A DNA stretch of 64,000 bases from positions 5,146,001-5,210,000 of the forward strand of contig NZ_CP142422.1 in the NCBI RefSeq assembly GCF_035974275.1, read 5' to 3'. The translations under genes were made by a program, and so were the position numbers. The notes under the pieces are model-generated. The model was not told the origin of the DNA. It worked only from the letters and a program-made list of their open reading frames with translations, and searched no databases. Shown here piece by piece: positions 32,287-42,451 of this stretch. This DNA is from Chryseobacterium sp. MYb264 (lineage in GTDB: Bacteria; Bacteroidota; Bacteroidia; Flavobacteriales; Weeksellaceae). How positions within the stretch are numbered: position 1 is the first letter of the stretch; every line of letters starts with the position of its first letter.

Positions 32287-34038
32287 TTAAAAATAATCTG
32301 CTCTTACATAGAGATTATCATTTCCCGAACCATATGTTCCACGTACAGATTGGCCGCTGGAACATCCAATCAATGCAATGATATCTAATCTATAAGTACC
32401 TGTGGGAAGGGTTAGCATTGGGTTTGAGGCACTATGGTAATTTCCTGTTAAGTTTGAAGTTGCGGATACCGTATTATTATGCCCTACCGAAGCTAATCCT
32501 AAATTATCCTGAATAGTAGTAGCCCCTGTAGAATCTGAAATTCTTACCCATGTAACCGATAATCTTGGAGAGCCATCTGTAATGACTGCTCCGGTTGCTG
32601 TGGTAAAACCTACCGATGTAGAATTAAATATAGATACAATTGCAGGTCTACTTAATGTAAAGTTAACATTATATATAGACTGTACTAATGAGCCTGTGGC
32701 GGAAGCTGTAGCAGTCGCATTAAGCGTAACAGGGGTTCCATTGGGAATATAATTGGAATTAAATATCAATAGCTCCGAAGGTCTTCCCTGATAAATATCT
32801 CCTGTGGTAGTATCTAAAATCAAAGGAACGGTAGTGTTTGGAGAAGCGGTTGCGATAGCCTGTAAATTGCTTACCCTAATTGGTGCGGCGGCGGCATTTA
32901 CATCAAGTTTTCTGGCCGGGGCTGATTGATTGATCCCGATATTTCCAGCCGGTGCGGCCAAAGTACCATTCATCCCCGTACCGAAAACTAAGTTTCCGAT
33001 GTTCATTTGGTTACTTGCTGTTGCAGTAGGAACCTGGGTCGCATTACCAATGGCAATATTTCCAGCTCCTGTTGTGATATTTGTTCCGGCTGAAGATCCT
33101 AAAATAACATTATTAGTACCTGTTGTAAGAAAGCCTCCAGAGTTAGTCCCTATCGCGACGTTATTATCTCCGTTAAGCTGAATTCCTCCTGCGGTATCAC
33201 CTATTAACAGGTTGTTTGATGCTGTCGTAATGGCAGTTCCTGTATTTATCCCTATCGAAATATTTGAATTTCCGCTTACATTATTAAATAATGCGTTGTC
33301 TCCAATGGCAATATTTCTTTGCACTGCAGCGGCAGAGGTGCTTTGGAGCGTATTGGCCCCGATGGCAACGTTTGTAGAACCCGTGGTAATACCTCTCGCA
33401 GCATTAGAACCAATCCCAACGTTTCGAGATCCTGTCGTTACTGTACTCAGTGCGGTTGTACCTAATGCAGTATTTCCGGTCCCGGTGGTTACAGTGCTTA
33501 GTGTTGTCGTTCCTAGCGCTGTGTTTCCCGCTCCCGTAGCAGTAATAGGAATACTATTAACCCCAAAAGCTGTATTGGTGGCACTTAGCATACCCGACTG
33601 AACATTATTTCTTTTAAAAATAACGTTCTGGTTGTCTGATGTACCCAGATAATTCGTTCCGGGAGTTGTTCCTGCATTTCCAGTGAGGCCCCAGCTTTGG
33701 GCGCTTACTCCTGCGGGGGTTGAGAATCTTTGCCAGACCCCGGCCTCGAAGTAATAATAACCTACAGCGGTAACATTCACGGTTTGCCCTCCGGCAGTTC
33801 CTGTGGCCACATCATTTACATAAATAATGGTACCGGCAGGCACACTTGCCATACTTTGTGCTCGTGCACGATCTACCCGTGGTGCGAGTAGCCCGTCAAC
33901 GTTGTTAGAAGTTCCGGTTGCATTGAAAGCAACAATGTCGAGAGAGGTCGACGGATTTGCGGTGTTAATCCCAATTTGTGCGTAGGAAAAACTACTCAGT
34001 CCAATTAAGGAAGAGAACATAATAATTCTTCTTTTCAT
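32287..34038 (-). CDS. Large secreted protein with YadA-head-like repeats
   Basis: Protein of 583 aa with a Sec signal peptide (about 20 residues, FSYAQ). 'IGINTANPSTSLDIVAFNATG' is the typical flavobacterial N-terminal fibre repeat. Residues about 168-332 (33043-33537) hold some ten repeats of N-(T/V)-A-(L/I)-G type ('GNTALGTTTLSTVTTG', 'TNVAIGANTL', 'NNVAIGTNSGGF'), like the left-handed beta-roll of YadA heads. A beta-rich C-terminal domain of about 190 residues follows. There is no YadA membrane anchor or S74 domain. A trimeric surface fibre is plausible but unproven. Confidence 0.75.
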   Translation of the reverse strand: MKRRIIMFSSLIGLSSFSYAQIGINTANPSTSLDIVAFNATGTSNNVDGLLAPRVDRARAQSMASVPAGTIIYVNDVATGTAGGQTVNVTAVGYYYFEAGVWQRFSTPAGVSAQSWGLTGNAGTTPGTNYLGTSDNQNVIFKRNNVQSGMLSATNTAFGVNSIPITATGAGNTALGTTTLSTVTTGTGNTALGTTALSTVTTGSRNVGIGSNAARGITTGSTNVAIGANTLQSTSAAAVQRNIAIGDNALFNNVSGNSNISIGINTGTAITTASNNLLIGDTAGGIQLNGDNNVAIGTNSGGFLTTGTNNVILGSSAGTNITTGAGNIAIGNATQVPTATASNQMNIGNLVFGTGMNGTLAAPAGNIGINQSAPARKLDVNAAAAPIRVSNLQAIATASPNTTVPLILDTTTGDIYQGRPSELLIFNSNYIPNGTPVTLNATATASATGSLVQSIYNVNFTLSRPAIVSIFNSTSVGFTTATGAVITDGSPRLSVTWVRISDSTGATTIQDNLGLASVGHNNTVSATSNLTGNYHSASNPMLTLPTGTYRLDIIALIGCSSGQSVRGTYGSGNDNLYVRADYF

Positions 34039-34241
34039 AAATCAAAATTTAGATTTGGTGAGTTAAATGTATTAATAAATAATCACATTTAAGTGATTAT
34101 TTATTAATTTTTAACACTTAATAAATGTGAACTTTTATTAAAATTCATAAAAAATCTTTTATTAAAAAGAGAAATCATAAATCATGTTACAATTGAAATT
34201 ATTAAAAGAAAATTTTACTCTAAAATTTTATAAATTATCAC

Positions 34242-34249
34242 TAAATTTG
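34242..34249 (+). promoter_or_regulatory. Candidate -7 box of lysS
   Basis: TAAATTTG (perfect TAnnTTTG) lies 22 bp before the lysS ATG. The 233-bp gap upstream is very AT-rich and shows no gene. Confidence 0.6.
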
Positions 34250-34271
34250 CACGTTATTTTAAATAAATACA

Positions 34272-35969
34272 ATGCAATTATCAGAACAAGAAATCATTAG
34301 AAGAGAAAAGCTGAATAAGCTTACTGAAATGGGGATTAATGCGTTCCCTGCGGAAGAGTATACACTTACAGATACTACAGAATCTATAAAACAGGACTTC
34401 ACAGAAAATAAACAGGTGAAGATTGCTGGTAGATTGATGTCCCGCAGAATTCAGGGGAAGGCTTCTTTTGCTGAATTGCAGGATTCTACAGGTAGAATTC
34501 AGGTATATTTTAACAGAGATGAGATCTGTACAGGTGAAGATAAAACGTTATATAATGAAGTTTACAAGCACCTTTTAGACATTGGAGATATTATCGGTAT
34601 TGAAGGAGAATTGTTTACGACTCAGGTTGGTGAAAAGACGGTTTTGGTGAAAAACTTCACTCTTTTAACTAAAGCGTTAAGACCTCTTCCTCAGCCAAGA
34701 ACTGATGAAAATGGTGTAGTACATGACGGATTCAACGATCCTGAATTGAGATACAGACAACGTTATGTAGATTTAATCGTAAATCCTCAGGTAAAAGAGA
34801 CTTTTGTTAAAAGAACAAAAATGTATACAGCAATGCGTCAGTTTTTCAATGATGCAGGCTATATCGAAGTTGAAACTCCCGTTTTACAGGCTATTCCTGG
34901 TGGAGCAGCAGCAAGACCTTTCATTACGCATCACAATGCTTTAGATATTCCTTTATATATGAGAATTGCTAACGAATTATATCTGAAAAGATTGATCGTT
35001 GGTGGTTTTGACGGGGTTTATGAATTCTCTAAAAACTTCAGAAATGAAGGGATGGACAGAACGCACAATCCTGAGTTTACCGTAATGGAAATTTACGTTG
35101 CTTACAAAGACTATTATTGGATGATGGATTTCACCGAAAGAATGATAGAGCATTGTGCCATTGCAGTAAACGGAACTACAAAAGCCAAATTCGGAGATCA
35201 GGAAATTGATTTCAAAGCTCCTTATGCAAGGGTTTCAATGAGAGAGGCGATTCAGAAGTACACAGGTTTTGATATTGCGGGAAAATCTGAGCAGGAATTG
35301 TTCGATTTTGCTAAATCTATCGGAATCGAAGTGAACGAAACAATGGGTAAAGGAAAATTAATTGATGAAATTTTTGGTGAAAAATGTGAAGGAAACTTCA
35401 TTCAGCCAACTTTCATTACAGATTATCCTGTGGAAATGTCTCCGTTAACAAAGAAACACAGAAGTGAGGAAGGTCTTACCGAGCGTTTTGAATTGATGGT
35501 TTGCGGTAAAGAAATTGCCAATGCATATTCTGAATTAAATGACCCTATCGATCAGAGAGAACGTTTTGAAGATCAGTTAAAATTAGCGGAAAAAGGAGAT
35601 GATGAAGCAGGGCAGTTTATTGATGAAGACTTCCTAAGAGCTTTGGAATACGGTATGCCGCCAACGTCAGGAATGGGAATCGGAATGGACAGATTAATCA
35701 TGTTCTTAACGAATAATGCGTCTATTCAGGAAGTATTATTCTTCCCTCAAATGAAACCTGAAAAAGCAGTTCCTCAAATAGAATTGGGTGAAGACGAGAA
35801 AATTATTCTTGAAATCCTGAAATCTGGAGAACAAGTTGCTTTAGCGGATGTGAAAGATCAGTCTAAACTTTCAGGTAAAAAATGGGATAAAGCTTCAAAA
35901 ACTTTAACAAAAAATAACCTGGTGAAAGTGGAAAAGATTGATGAAAATGTTTTAATGAAATTAGTGTAG
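34272..35969 (+). CDS. lysS: Lysyl-tRNA synthetase (class II) with a C-terminal extension
   Basis: Protein of 565 aa. The N-terminal OB domain includes 'KIAGRLMSRRIQGKASFAELQDSTGRIQVYF'; class II motif 2 is 'FRNEGMDRTHNPEFT' and motif 3 'PPTSGMGIGMDRLIMFLT'. Bacterial LysS is usually about 500 residues; here roughly the last 60 form an additional charged segment, 'LEILKSGEQVALADVKDQSKLSGKKWDKASKTLTKN...', which looks like a small winged-helix-type domain. It charges tRNA-Lys. Confidence 0.96.
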   Translation: MQLSEQEIIRREKLNKLTEMGINAFPAEEYTLTDTTESIKQDFTENKQVKIAGRLMSRRIQGKASFAELQDSTGRIQVYFNRDEICTGEDKTLYNEVYKHLLDIGDIIGIEGELFTTQVGEKTVLVKNFTLLTKALRPLPQPRTDENGVVHDGFNDPELRYRQRYVDLIVNPQVKETFVKRTKMYTAMRQFFNDAGYIEVETPVLQAIPGGAAARPFITHHNALDIPLYMRIANELYLKRLIVGGFDGVYEFSKNFRNEGMDRTHNPEFTVMEIYVAYKDYYWMMDFTERMIEHCAIAVNGTTKAKFGDQEIDFKAPYARVSMREAIQKYTGFDIAGKSEQELFDFAKSIGIEVNETMGKGKLIDEIFGEKCEGNFIQPTFITDYPVEMSPLTKKHRSEEGLTERFELMVCGKEIANAYSELNDPIDQRERFEDQLKLAEKGDDEAGQFIDEDFLRALEYGMPPTSGMGIGMDRLIMFLTNNASIQEVLFFPQMKPEKAVPQIELGEDEKIILEILKSGEQVALADVKDQSKLSGKKWDKASKTLTKNNLVKVEKIDENVLMKLV

Positions 35970-35997
35970 CCGTAAAGCACACAAAAATATAAACGCT

Positions 35998-36030
35998 AAA
36001 GCGGACTTATTGCATCAATAAGTCCGCTTT
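35998..36030 (+). terminator. Strong terminator after lysS
   Basis: Perfect 15-bp stem AAAGCGGACTTATTG (35998-36012) / CAATAAGTCCGCTTT (36016-36030) with a CAT loop, followed by a T run. Confidence 0.95.
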
Positions 36031-36179
36031 TTTATTACAGTATTTTGATTTCTGATTATTGATTTGTAGTTTTTTTCATGTTATTTTGATTTAATATAAA
36101 TTAATGATAAATAAAGGTGTTTAAAATTATTTTATATTCATCATTTGTTTTAAATTATTGTTTTTGTTACATTTGGTTT

Positions 36180-39100
36180 ATGGAGCTGAGAAAAGACAGA
36201 AAAAAGAAAGGAGAGGTTCAGGAAAGATATGGGCTATATCAGAATGAATTTGAATTTGATTCCTGTGGAGTTGGTTTTGTAGCCAATATAAAAGGAGTGA
36301 AATCATACAAAATTATTAGCGACGCAATTACGATGCTGGAAAATATGGAGCATCGGGGGGCTACGGGATATGAAAGCAATACAGGTGATGGTGCCGGTAT
36401 TCAGATGCAGATTCCTCATGAGCTTTTGTATGACGAAGGTCTGCATTATGGCATCGATTTACCCGAACCTGGATATTATGGAGTCGGAATGTTTTTTTTT
36501 CCTCAAAATAATTTTATCAGGGAAGAATGTAAAGAAATCATTTATCAGTCTGCAGAAAAATTAAATCTTAAAATTTTAGGGTATCGTCCGGTTCCTGTAA
36601 GTAATATAGAATTGGGAGATCTTGCAAAAAGTGTAGAGCCTGTGATGGAAATGCTTTTTGTGGAAAGACCTTTTGATGTAGAAACCGAAAAAGATTTTGA
36701 AAGAAAGCTTTTTGTTTTTAAAAATTATATTTCACATCAGGCTATAAATGTGGTTAACGGTGATCCTATTGGGTTTTATATCGCTTCTTTTTCATGTAAA
36801 AAAGTAATTTATAAAGGGCAGCTAAGAAGTATTCAGGTCAGAAATTATTTTAAAGATCTTACCAATCCGAATATCCGTTCCGCTTTTGGAATGGTGCATT
36901 CCCGTTTTGCCACCAATACTTCTCCCACCTGGGGCTTAGCGCAGCCCTTTAGATTTCTGGCTCATAATGGAGAAATTAATACTATCTGGGGTAACCTCAA
37001 CTGGCTGAAATCCTCAGAAAAAGTATTTTCAAGCCCATTGTTTACACCACAGGAAATGGATATGATCCTTCCGCTGATAAAACCCGGACAGTCAGATTCT
37101 TCTTACCTCGATAATATGGTGGAACTGCTGTATCATTCGGGGCGTTCGCTTCCTCATACCATGATGATGCTGGTTCCTGAAGCTTGGGACGGCAATGCGC
37201 AGATGGAGCAGTACAAAAAAGATTTCTATGAATTTCATGCCTGCTTAATGGAGCCTTGGGATGGCCCGGCTTCCATTTCTTTTACGGATGGAGAAATAAT
37301 AGGCGCTACATTAGACCGTAATGGACTTCGCCCTTCCAGATACTGTATAACCTCAGATGATTTGGTGATCATGGCTTCGGAATCAGGGGCTTTGCCTGTA
37401 GATCCCAAAAAGATCATTAAAAGAGGGCATCTGCAACCAGGAAAAATGTTTTTGGTAGATCTTAATAAAGGAGAAATTGTAAGTGATGATCAGTTAAAAA
37501 GAGAAATATGTACTTCGCAGCCCTATCGTGAGTGGCTGGATACGTTGAAAATAAATATTGAAGAACTTCCGAATCCTAAAATCCGCTTTAACAAACTTGA
37601 AACGGAAGATATATTTAAATGTCAGAAGGCTTTCGGGTATTCCCGGGAAGACTTGGAAGTGGTAATTAAAGAAATGGCGGGGCACGGAAAAGAACCCATA
37701 GGATCGATGGGGTATGATGTTCCGTTGGCTGTTTTAAGTGAGCAGCCACAGCATCTGAGCTCTTATTTCAAGCAGTTGTTTGCTCAGGTTACCAATCCTC
37801 CGATTGATCCGATTCGTGAGAAATTGGTGATGTCTTTAAAAACGATTATCGGTGGAAACGGCAATCTTTTGCAGGAGGATAAAAGTTTTGCACATTCTAT
37901 TATGCTGGAAAGTCCTATCCTTAATAATAAGCAATTAGAAAAGCTCAGGAGTGTAGATACCGGAAAATTTCAGGCGAAGACTATTTATACGTACTTTAAT
38001 GCCGATGGTAAAAGCGGAAGTTTAAAAAAAGCAATCGACAGACTTTGTAGATATGCTGTAGATGCAGTAGATGATGGTTTTGAGGTGATTATTCTATCCG
38101 ATCGTTCCCTGGATTCTCAACATGCTGCAATTCCCTCCCTATTAGCCTGTTCGGCAGTTCATCATCATTTGATTAGAAAAGGAATTCGCCGGAAAATAGG
38201 CTTGGTGATGGAGGTAGGAGATGTTTGGGAAGTTCACCATTTTGCTGCTTTGCTTGGTTTTGGAGCAACTGCAATCAATCCTTATCTGGCATTGGCTAGT
38301 ATTCGAAAAATGTTTAATGAAGGAATTTTTGGTGAAGAAGAAGATCTGGAACTGCTAAAAGACAACTACAAAAAAGCGGTGGGAGAAGGTCTTTTGAAGA
38401 TATTTTCCAAAATGGGAATTTCTACATTGCAGTCGTATCACGGGGCTCAGATTTTCGAAATTATCGGACTGAATAGAATTGTCGTGAATACATGTTTTAC
38501 CGGTGCCGTATCGAGAATAGAAGGAATTGGATTTGATGAAATTGCCAAAGAAGCGTTGATTAAACATCATGAGGCATTTGGGAGCAGTACATCGGTTATT
38601 TTAGAGCCGGGTGGTATTTATCAATGGAGAAAAAACAGTGAATACCATCAGTTTAATCCGCAGTCGGTTCATTTGCTGCAGCAGGCTACATGGAACAACA
38701 ATTATGGAATATTTAAAAAGTATACCCGGCTTGTTAATCAGCAGACTTCCAATGCTTCTGTTCTTAGAGGACTTCTGGAATTTAAAAATGTAAGGGAGTC
38801 TATCGCTCTCGATGAGGTGGAGCCTGTAGAGAATATTTTAAAACGTTTTGCTACCGGGGCGATGTCTTTTGGTTCTATTTCCTGGGAAGCGCACACTGCC
38901 CTGGCTATAGCGATGAATCGGATAGGAGCCAAAAGCAATACCGGTGAAGGAGGAGAAGATGAGTCGCGTTATCAGCCATGTGAAAACGGGGATAACCTGC
39001 GTTCGGCGATTAAACAGATTGCTTCAGGAAGATTTGGGGTTACCGCAAGATATTTGGCTGAGGCGGAGCAGCTTCAGGTGAAAATGGCACAGGGAGCAAA

Positions 39101-40712
39101 GCCGGGAGAAGGCGGGCAGCTTCCCGGTTTTAAAGTGGATGAATGGATTGGGAAAACAAGGCATTCCACTCCGGGAGTGGGGCTTATTTCGCCACCGCCA
39201 CATCATGATATTTATTCTATAGAAGATCTGGCGCAGCTTATTTTCGATTTAAAAAATGCAAACCGCCATGCCGTAATTTCAATAAAGCTCGTTTCTAAGG
39301 CCGGAGTGGGAACCATTTCCTCAGGCGTCGCCAAAGCCAAAGCAGATCATATATTGATTTCGGGTTATGACGGCGGTACAGGCGCGTCGCCACTCGGTTC
39401 AATACGGCATACAGGATTGCCCTGGGAGCTTGGGTTGTCAGAAGTACATCAGACGCTGATTAAAAATAAACTCAGACAGAGAGTGACCATTCAGGCAGAT
39501 GGTCAGATTAAAACAGGGAGAGATCTTGTAATAGCCACTTTGCTGGGGGCAGAAGAATGGGGAGTATCTACCTCTGCTCTTATTGTTGAAGGGTGTATCT
39601 TGATGAGAAAGTGTCATCTCAACACTTGCCCTGTAGGTATTGCGACTCAAAATGAAGAGCTTAGAAAGAATTTTAAAGGTAAGGCCGAGCATTTGGTGAC
39701 TTATTTTACTTTCCTGGCTATGGAAGTACGTGAGATTATGGCGAGTCTGGGATTCAGAACGATAGATGAGATGGTAGGGCAGACCCAATGTCTTGAGCAA
39801 AAATCTGATGTCAGGTTCTGGAAACATAAACATATCGATCTCAGTAGGCTTCTTCAGAAGATTGAAACCGATTTACCGGTTGTCAGGTCTGAAGATCAGG
39901 AACAGGACTGGAAATCTTCTATTTCCTGGAATATGCTGGAAGCGGCGGAAGAAGCACTACGGCATACTACTAAAATGAAAGCTGGTTTTGATATTAAAAA
40001 TACGGATAGGGCAGTAGGAACAATTCTTTCTCATGAGTTGACTAAAAAATATAAATCCGAAGGAATGGAAGAGGATTCTCTGCAATTTAGTTTCAGAGGG
40101 ACCGCGGGACAGAGCTTTGGGGCTTTTTGTAATAAAGGAATTACCATGCGTCTGGAAGGGGATGCCAACGATTATTTTGGAAAAGGGCTTTCAGGTGCCA
40201 AGCTGTCGGTTTTTCCGGATAAAGAAGCTGTTTTTAAAGCTTACGAAAACACCATTGTCGGCAATGTTGCTTTGTACGGAGCCACTTCAGGAAAAGTATT
40301 TATCAACGGGAGGGCAGGGGAACGTTTTGCGGTAAGAAATTCCGGTGCGACCGCTGTTGTAGAAGGGGTGGGCGATCATGGCTGTGAATATATGACCGGT
40401 GGTACAGTGCTTGTTCTCGGAAGTGTAGGACGAAATTTCGGAGCTGGAATGAGCGGTGGAATAGCATATGTATGGGATATTGATAAAGCGCTGGAGGCTA
40501 ACTTTAATTCCGATATGGCTGATCTTGAGGAAATAACAAAAGATGATGAAGCTATAATTGCAGATTTAATTAGTGAGCATTTTGAAAATACGGGAAGTGC
40601 AGTGGCAAAATACCTCTTAAGTGATCGTGAAAATGTCTTTAAATATTTTATTAAAGTGTATCCCCGAGAGTATAAAAAAGTAATTGAAACAAATGCAAAT
40701 GTTATTAAATAA
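36180..40712 (+). CDS. gltB: Glutamate synthase (NADPH-type) large subunit
   Basis: The start is set at the ATG at 36180 (1,510 aa); a GTG at 36117 would add a hydrophobic stretch not expected in this enzyme. The N-terminal nucleophile is Cys29 in 'EFDSCGVGFVANIKG', after a short propeptide. 'GEINTIWGNLNWL' belongs to the amidotransferase; 'KSNTGEGGEDESRYQP' and 'GYDGGTGASPLGSI' to the FMN/synthase domain, and 'CHLNTCPVGIATQ' carries the 3Fe-4S cluster. A C-terminal GXGXG beta-helix follows ('GDANDYFGKGLSGAK'). It forms glutamate from glutamine and 2-oxoglutarate with GltD. Confidence 0.97.
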   Translation: MELRKDRKKKGEVQERYGLYQNEFEFDSCGVGFVANIKGVKSYKIISDAITMLENMEHRGATGYESNTGDGAGIQMQIPHELLYDEGLHYGIDLPEPGYYGVGMFFFPQNNFIREECKEIIYQSAEKLNLKILGYRPVPVSNIELGDLAKSVEPVMEMLFVERPFDVETEKDFERKLFVFKNYISHQAINVVNGDPIGFYIASFSCKKVIYKGQLRSIQVRNYFKDLTNPNIRSAFGMVHSRFATNTSPTWGLAQPFRFLAHNGEINTIWGNLNWLKSSEKVFSSPLFTPQEMDMILPLIKPGQSDSSYLDNMVELLYHSGRSLPHTMMMLVPEAWDGNAQMEQYKKDFYEFHACLMEPWDGPASISFTDGEIIGATLDRNGLRPSRYCITSDDLVIMASESGALPVDPKKIIKRGHLQPGKMFLVDLNKGEIVSDDQLKREICTSQPYREWLDTLKINIEELPNPKIRFNKLETEDIFKCQKAFGYSREDLEVVIKEMAGHGKEPIGSMGYDVPLAVLSEQPQHLSSYFKQLFAQVTNPPIDPIREKLVMSLKTIIGGNGNLLQEDKSFAHSIMLESPILNNKQLEKLRSVDTGKFQAKTIYTYFNADGKSGSLKKAIDRLCRYAVDAVDDGFEVIILSDRSLDSQHAAIPSLLACSAVHHHLIRKGIRRKIGLVMEVGDVWEVHHFAALLGFGATAINPYLALASIRKMFNEGIFGEEEDLELLKDNYKKAVGEGLLKIFSKMGISTLQSYHGAQIFEIIGLNRIVVNTCFTGAVSRIEGIGFDEIAKEALIKHHEAFGSSTSVILEPGGIYQWRKNSEYHQFNPQSVHLLQQATWNNNYGIFKKYTRLVNQQTSNASVLRGLLEFKNVRESIALDEVEPVENILKRFATGAMSFGSISWEAHTALAIAMNRIGAKSNTGEGGEDESRYQPCENGDNLRSAIKQIASGRFGVTARYLAEAEQLQVKMAQGAKPGEGGQLPGFKVDEWIGKTRHSTPGVGLISPPPHHDIYSIEDLAQLIFDLKNANRHAVISIKLVSKAGVGTISSGVAKAKADHILISGYDGGTGASPLGSIRHTGLPWELGLSEVHQTLIKNKLRQRVTIQADGQIKTGRDLVIATLLGAEEWGVSTSALIVEGCILMRKCHLNTCPVGIATQNEELRKNFKGKAEHLVTYFTFLAMEVREIMASLGFRTIDEMVGQTQCLEQKSDVRFWKHKHIDLSRLLQKIETDLPVVRSEDQEQDWKSSISWNMLEAAEEALRHTTKMKAGFDIKNTDRAVGTILSHELTKKYKSEGMEEDSLQFSFRGTAGQSFGAFCNKGITMRLEGDANDYFGKGLSGAKLSVFPDKEAVFKAYENTIVGNVALYGATSGKVFINGRAGERFAVRNSGATAVVEGVGDHGCEYMTGGTVLVLGSVGRNFGAGMSGGIAYVWDIDKALEANFNSDMADLEEITKDDEAIIADLISEHFENTGSAVAKYLLSDRENVFKYFIKVYPREYKKVIETNANVIK

Positions 40713-42145
40713 TGGGTAAGACAGACGGCTTTTTATTATATGGCAGAGTGCTTCCTTCAAAACTGAAAACGGAGGATAGAATAAAAAATTTTGAAGAGTT
40801 TGTTCACAGGCCTTCAGAAGAACAGCTCAATTGCCAGGCGGCAAGGTGTATGGACTGCGGGATTCCTTTTTGTCAGAATGGATGTCCGTTGGGAAATGTT
40901 ATTCCTGAATTTAATGATGCTGTTTATCATAAGCATTGGGAGCGGGCTTACCGTATTCTGATATCGACAAATAATTTTCCGGAATTCACAGGCCGTGTTT
41001 GTCCGGCACCGTGTGAGAGTGCCTGCGTGCTGGGGATCAACAGTGAGCCGGTTACTATTGAGGAGGTAGAAAAAAATATCATGGAAATCGCATTTGAGCT
41101 TGGATTTGTACAGCCCAAAATTCCGCATTACAGAACAGGGAAAAAGGTGGCGGTGGTAGGTTCCGGTCCTGCGGGCTTGGCGGCAGCCTGTCAGCTTAAT
41201 CAGGAGGGGCATTCAGTGACAGTTTTTGAGAAAGATGAGAAAATAGGTGGCTTACTGAGATTTGGAATCCCTGATTTTAAACTGGATAAATCTATTGTAG
41301 AGCGCCGTGTTGAATGGATGCGTGCTGAAGGTATTGAATTTAGAACCTCCGTTAATGTAGGCGTTAATTATTCTGCAGAACAGCTTCACCGAAGTTTTGA
41401 TGCGATTGTTCTGGCAATGGGAAGTACAGTTCCTAAAAAGCTGCGGATTCCTAACTCTGATGCTAAAGGAATTTATTATGCTATGGATTTTCTTAAGCAA
41501 AGCAATAAAAAAGTAAGTGGAATTCCATTCAGTGAAGAAGAGATTGATGTTAAAGGGAAGAAGGTTGTTGTTATTGGTGGTGGAGATACGGGATCTGATT
41601 GTATTGGAAACAGCAATCGTCAGGGAGCCTCGGTTATCCATCAGATTTATTACAAACCTATGCAGCCTACGGCAAGAGATAAAACAATGCCCTGGCCCGA
41701 TTATCCTGCTTTGTTGCAGATTACTTCGTCTCATGAAGAGGGGTGCGATCGCAGATGGTCTGTCAATTCAAAAGAGTTTATAAAAGATGCAGAAGGCAAT
41801 CTGAAAGGGGTTCGATTGGTAGAAGCAGAATGGACTAAAAATGAAGATTCAGGAGCATGGGAGCTGTATACGGAAAAGCCTGGTTCCGAATTTGTAATTG
41901 AATGTGATATTGCATTTATAGCACTGGGATACACGCATGTAGAGCACCGCGGACTGGTAGAGGCTCTTGATATTCATCTGGATCCTAAAGGAAACTTAAT
42001 AGGAACCAATAAAGAATACAAAACAAACCAAACCAAAATTTTTTCATGCGGTGATGCCAGAAAAGGACAAAGTCTGGTGGTTTGGGCTATTGCAGAAGGG
42101 AGAGAGTGTGCTGAAAAGGTTGATGAATTCTTAAAACAGATTTAA
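40712..42145 (+). CDS. gltD: Glutamate synthase small subunit
   Basis: Protein of 477 aa. N-terminal cysteine clusters 'CMDCGIPFCQNGCPLGN' and 'CPAPCESACVLGI' bind 4Fe-4S; 'VAVVGSGPAGLAAACQL' binds FAD and 'VVVIGGGDTGSDCIGNS' binds NADPH. It feeds electrons to GltB. The start overlaps the gltB stop by one base (TAATG). Confidence 0.97.
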   Translation: MGKTDGFLLYGRVLPSKLKTEDRIKNFEEFVHRPSEEQLNCQAARCMDCGIPFCQNGCPLGNVIPEFNDAVYHKHWERAYRILISTNNFPEFTGRVCPAPCESACVLGINSEPVTIEEVEKNIMEIAFELGFVQPKIPHYRTGKKVAVVGSGPAGLAAACQLNQEGHSVTVFEKDEKIGGLLRFGIPDFKLDKSIVERRVEWMRAEGIEFRTSVNVGVNYSAEQLHRSFDAIVLAMGSTVPKKLRIPNSDAKGIYYAMDFLKQSNKKVSGIPFSEEEIDVKGKKVVVIGGGDTGSDCIGNSNRQGASVIHQIYYKPMQPTARDKTMPWPDYPALLQITSSHEEGCDRRWSVNSKEFIKDAEGNLKGVRLVEAEWTKNEDSGAWELYTEKPGSEFVIECDIAFIALGYTHVEHRGLVEALDIHLDPKGNLIGTNKEYKTNQTKIFSCGDARKGQSLVVWAIAEGRECAEKVDEFLKQI

Positions 42146-42226
42146 AATTAAAACAGAATTCTGATCAGGAAAAAATATTTATAATGATAAACAAATTATT
42201 ACTCATTATAAAGATCTTATCAATAG

Positions 42227-42246
42227 AGGCGGACCTGAGTCCGCCT
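42227..42246 (+). terminator. Hairpin after gltD
   Basis: AGGCGGAC (42227-42234) pairs with GTCCGCCT (42239-42246) around CTGA. The T run is weak. The rest of the 306-bp gap to cydB is non-coding, including a GCGTCTTTGTGATTAA string of the kind repeated in other gaps. Confidence 0.6.
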
Positions 42247-42451
42247 TATTCATATCTCTATTTAGTTAGGTTCTAGCCAAAACATACAATATTCTCTCGC
42301 TGATTTTGCCGGTAGCGAAGATTTTTTATAGAAAAATAACAATATTTAAAATTCATGTATTTGTGGCATAAAATAGATGTTTTTATATTTTACGGCAGAT
42401 AAAATCTTTGCGTCTTTGTGATTAACCAACAATACCAATTATTTGCCTAAG

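Noticed and set aside
33043..33540. Possible CRISPR array because of regular spacing
   Set aside because: The repetition is coding, unequal in length and degenerate; no direct repeat with unique spacers and no cas gene nearby.
33212..33601. 129-codon frame antisense to the secreted repeat protein
   Set aside because: Its regular Val/Pro/Ala pattern is the mirror of the N-x-A-I-G repeats on the coding strand.
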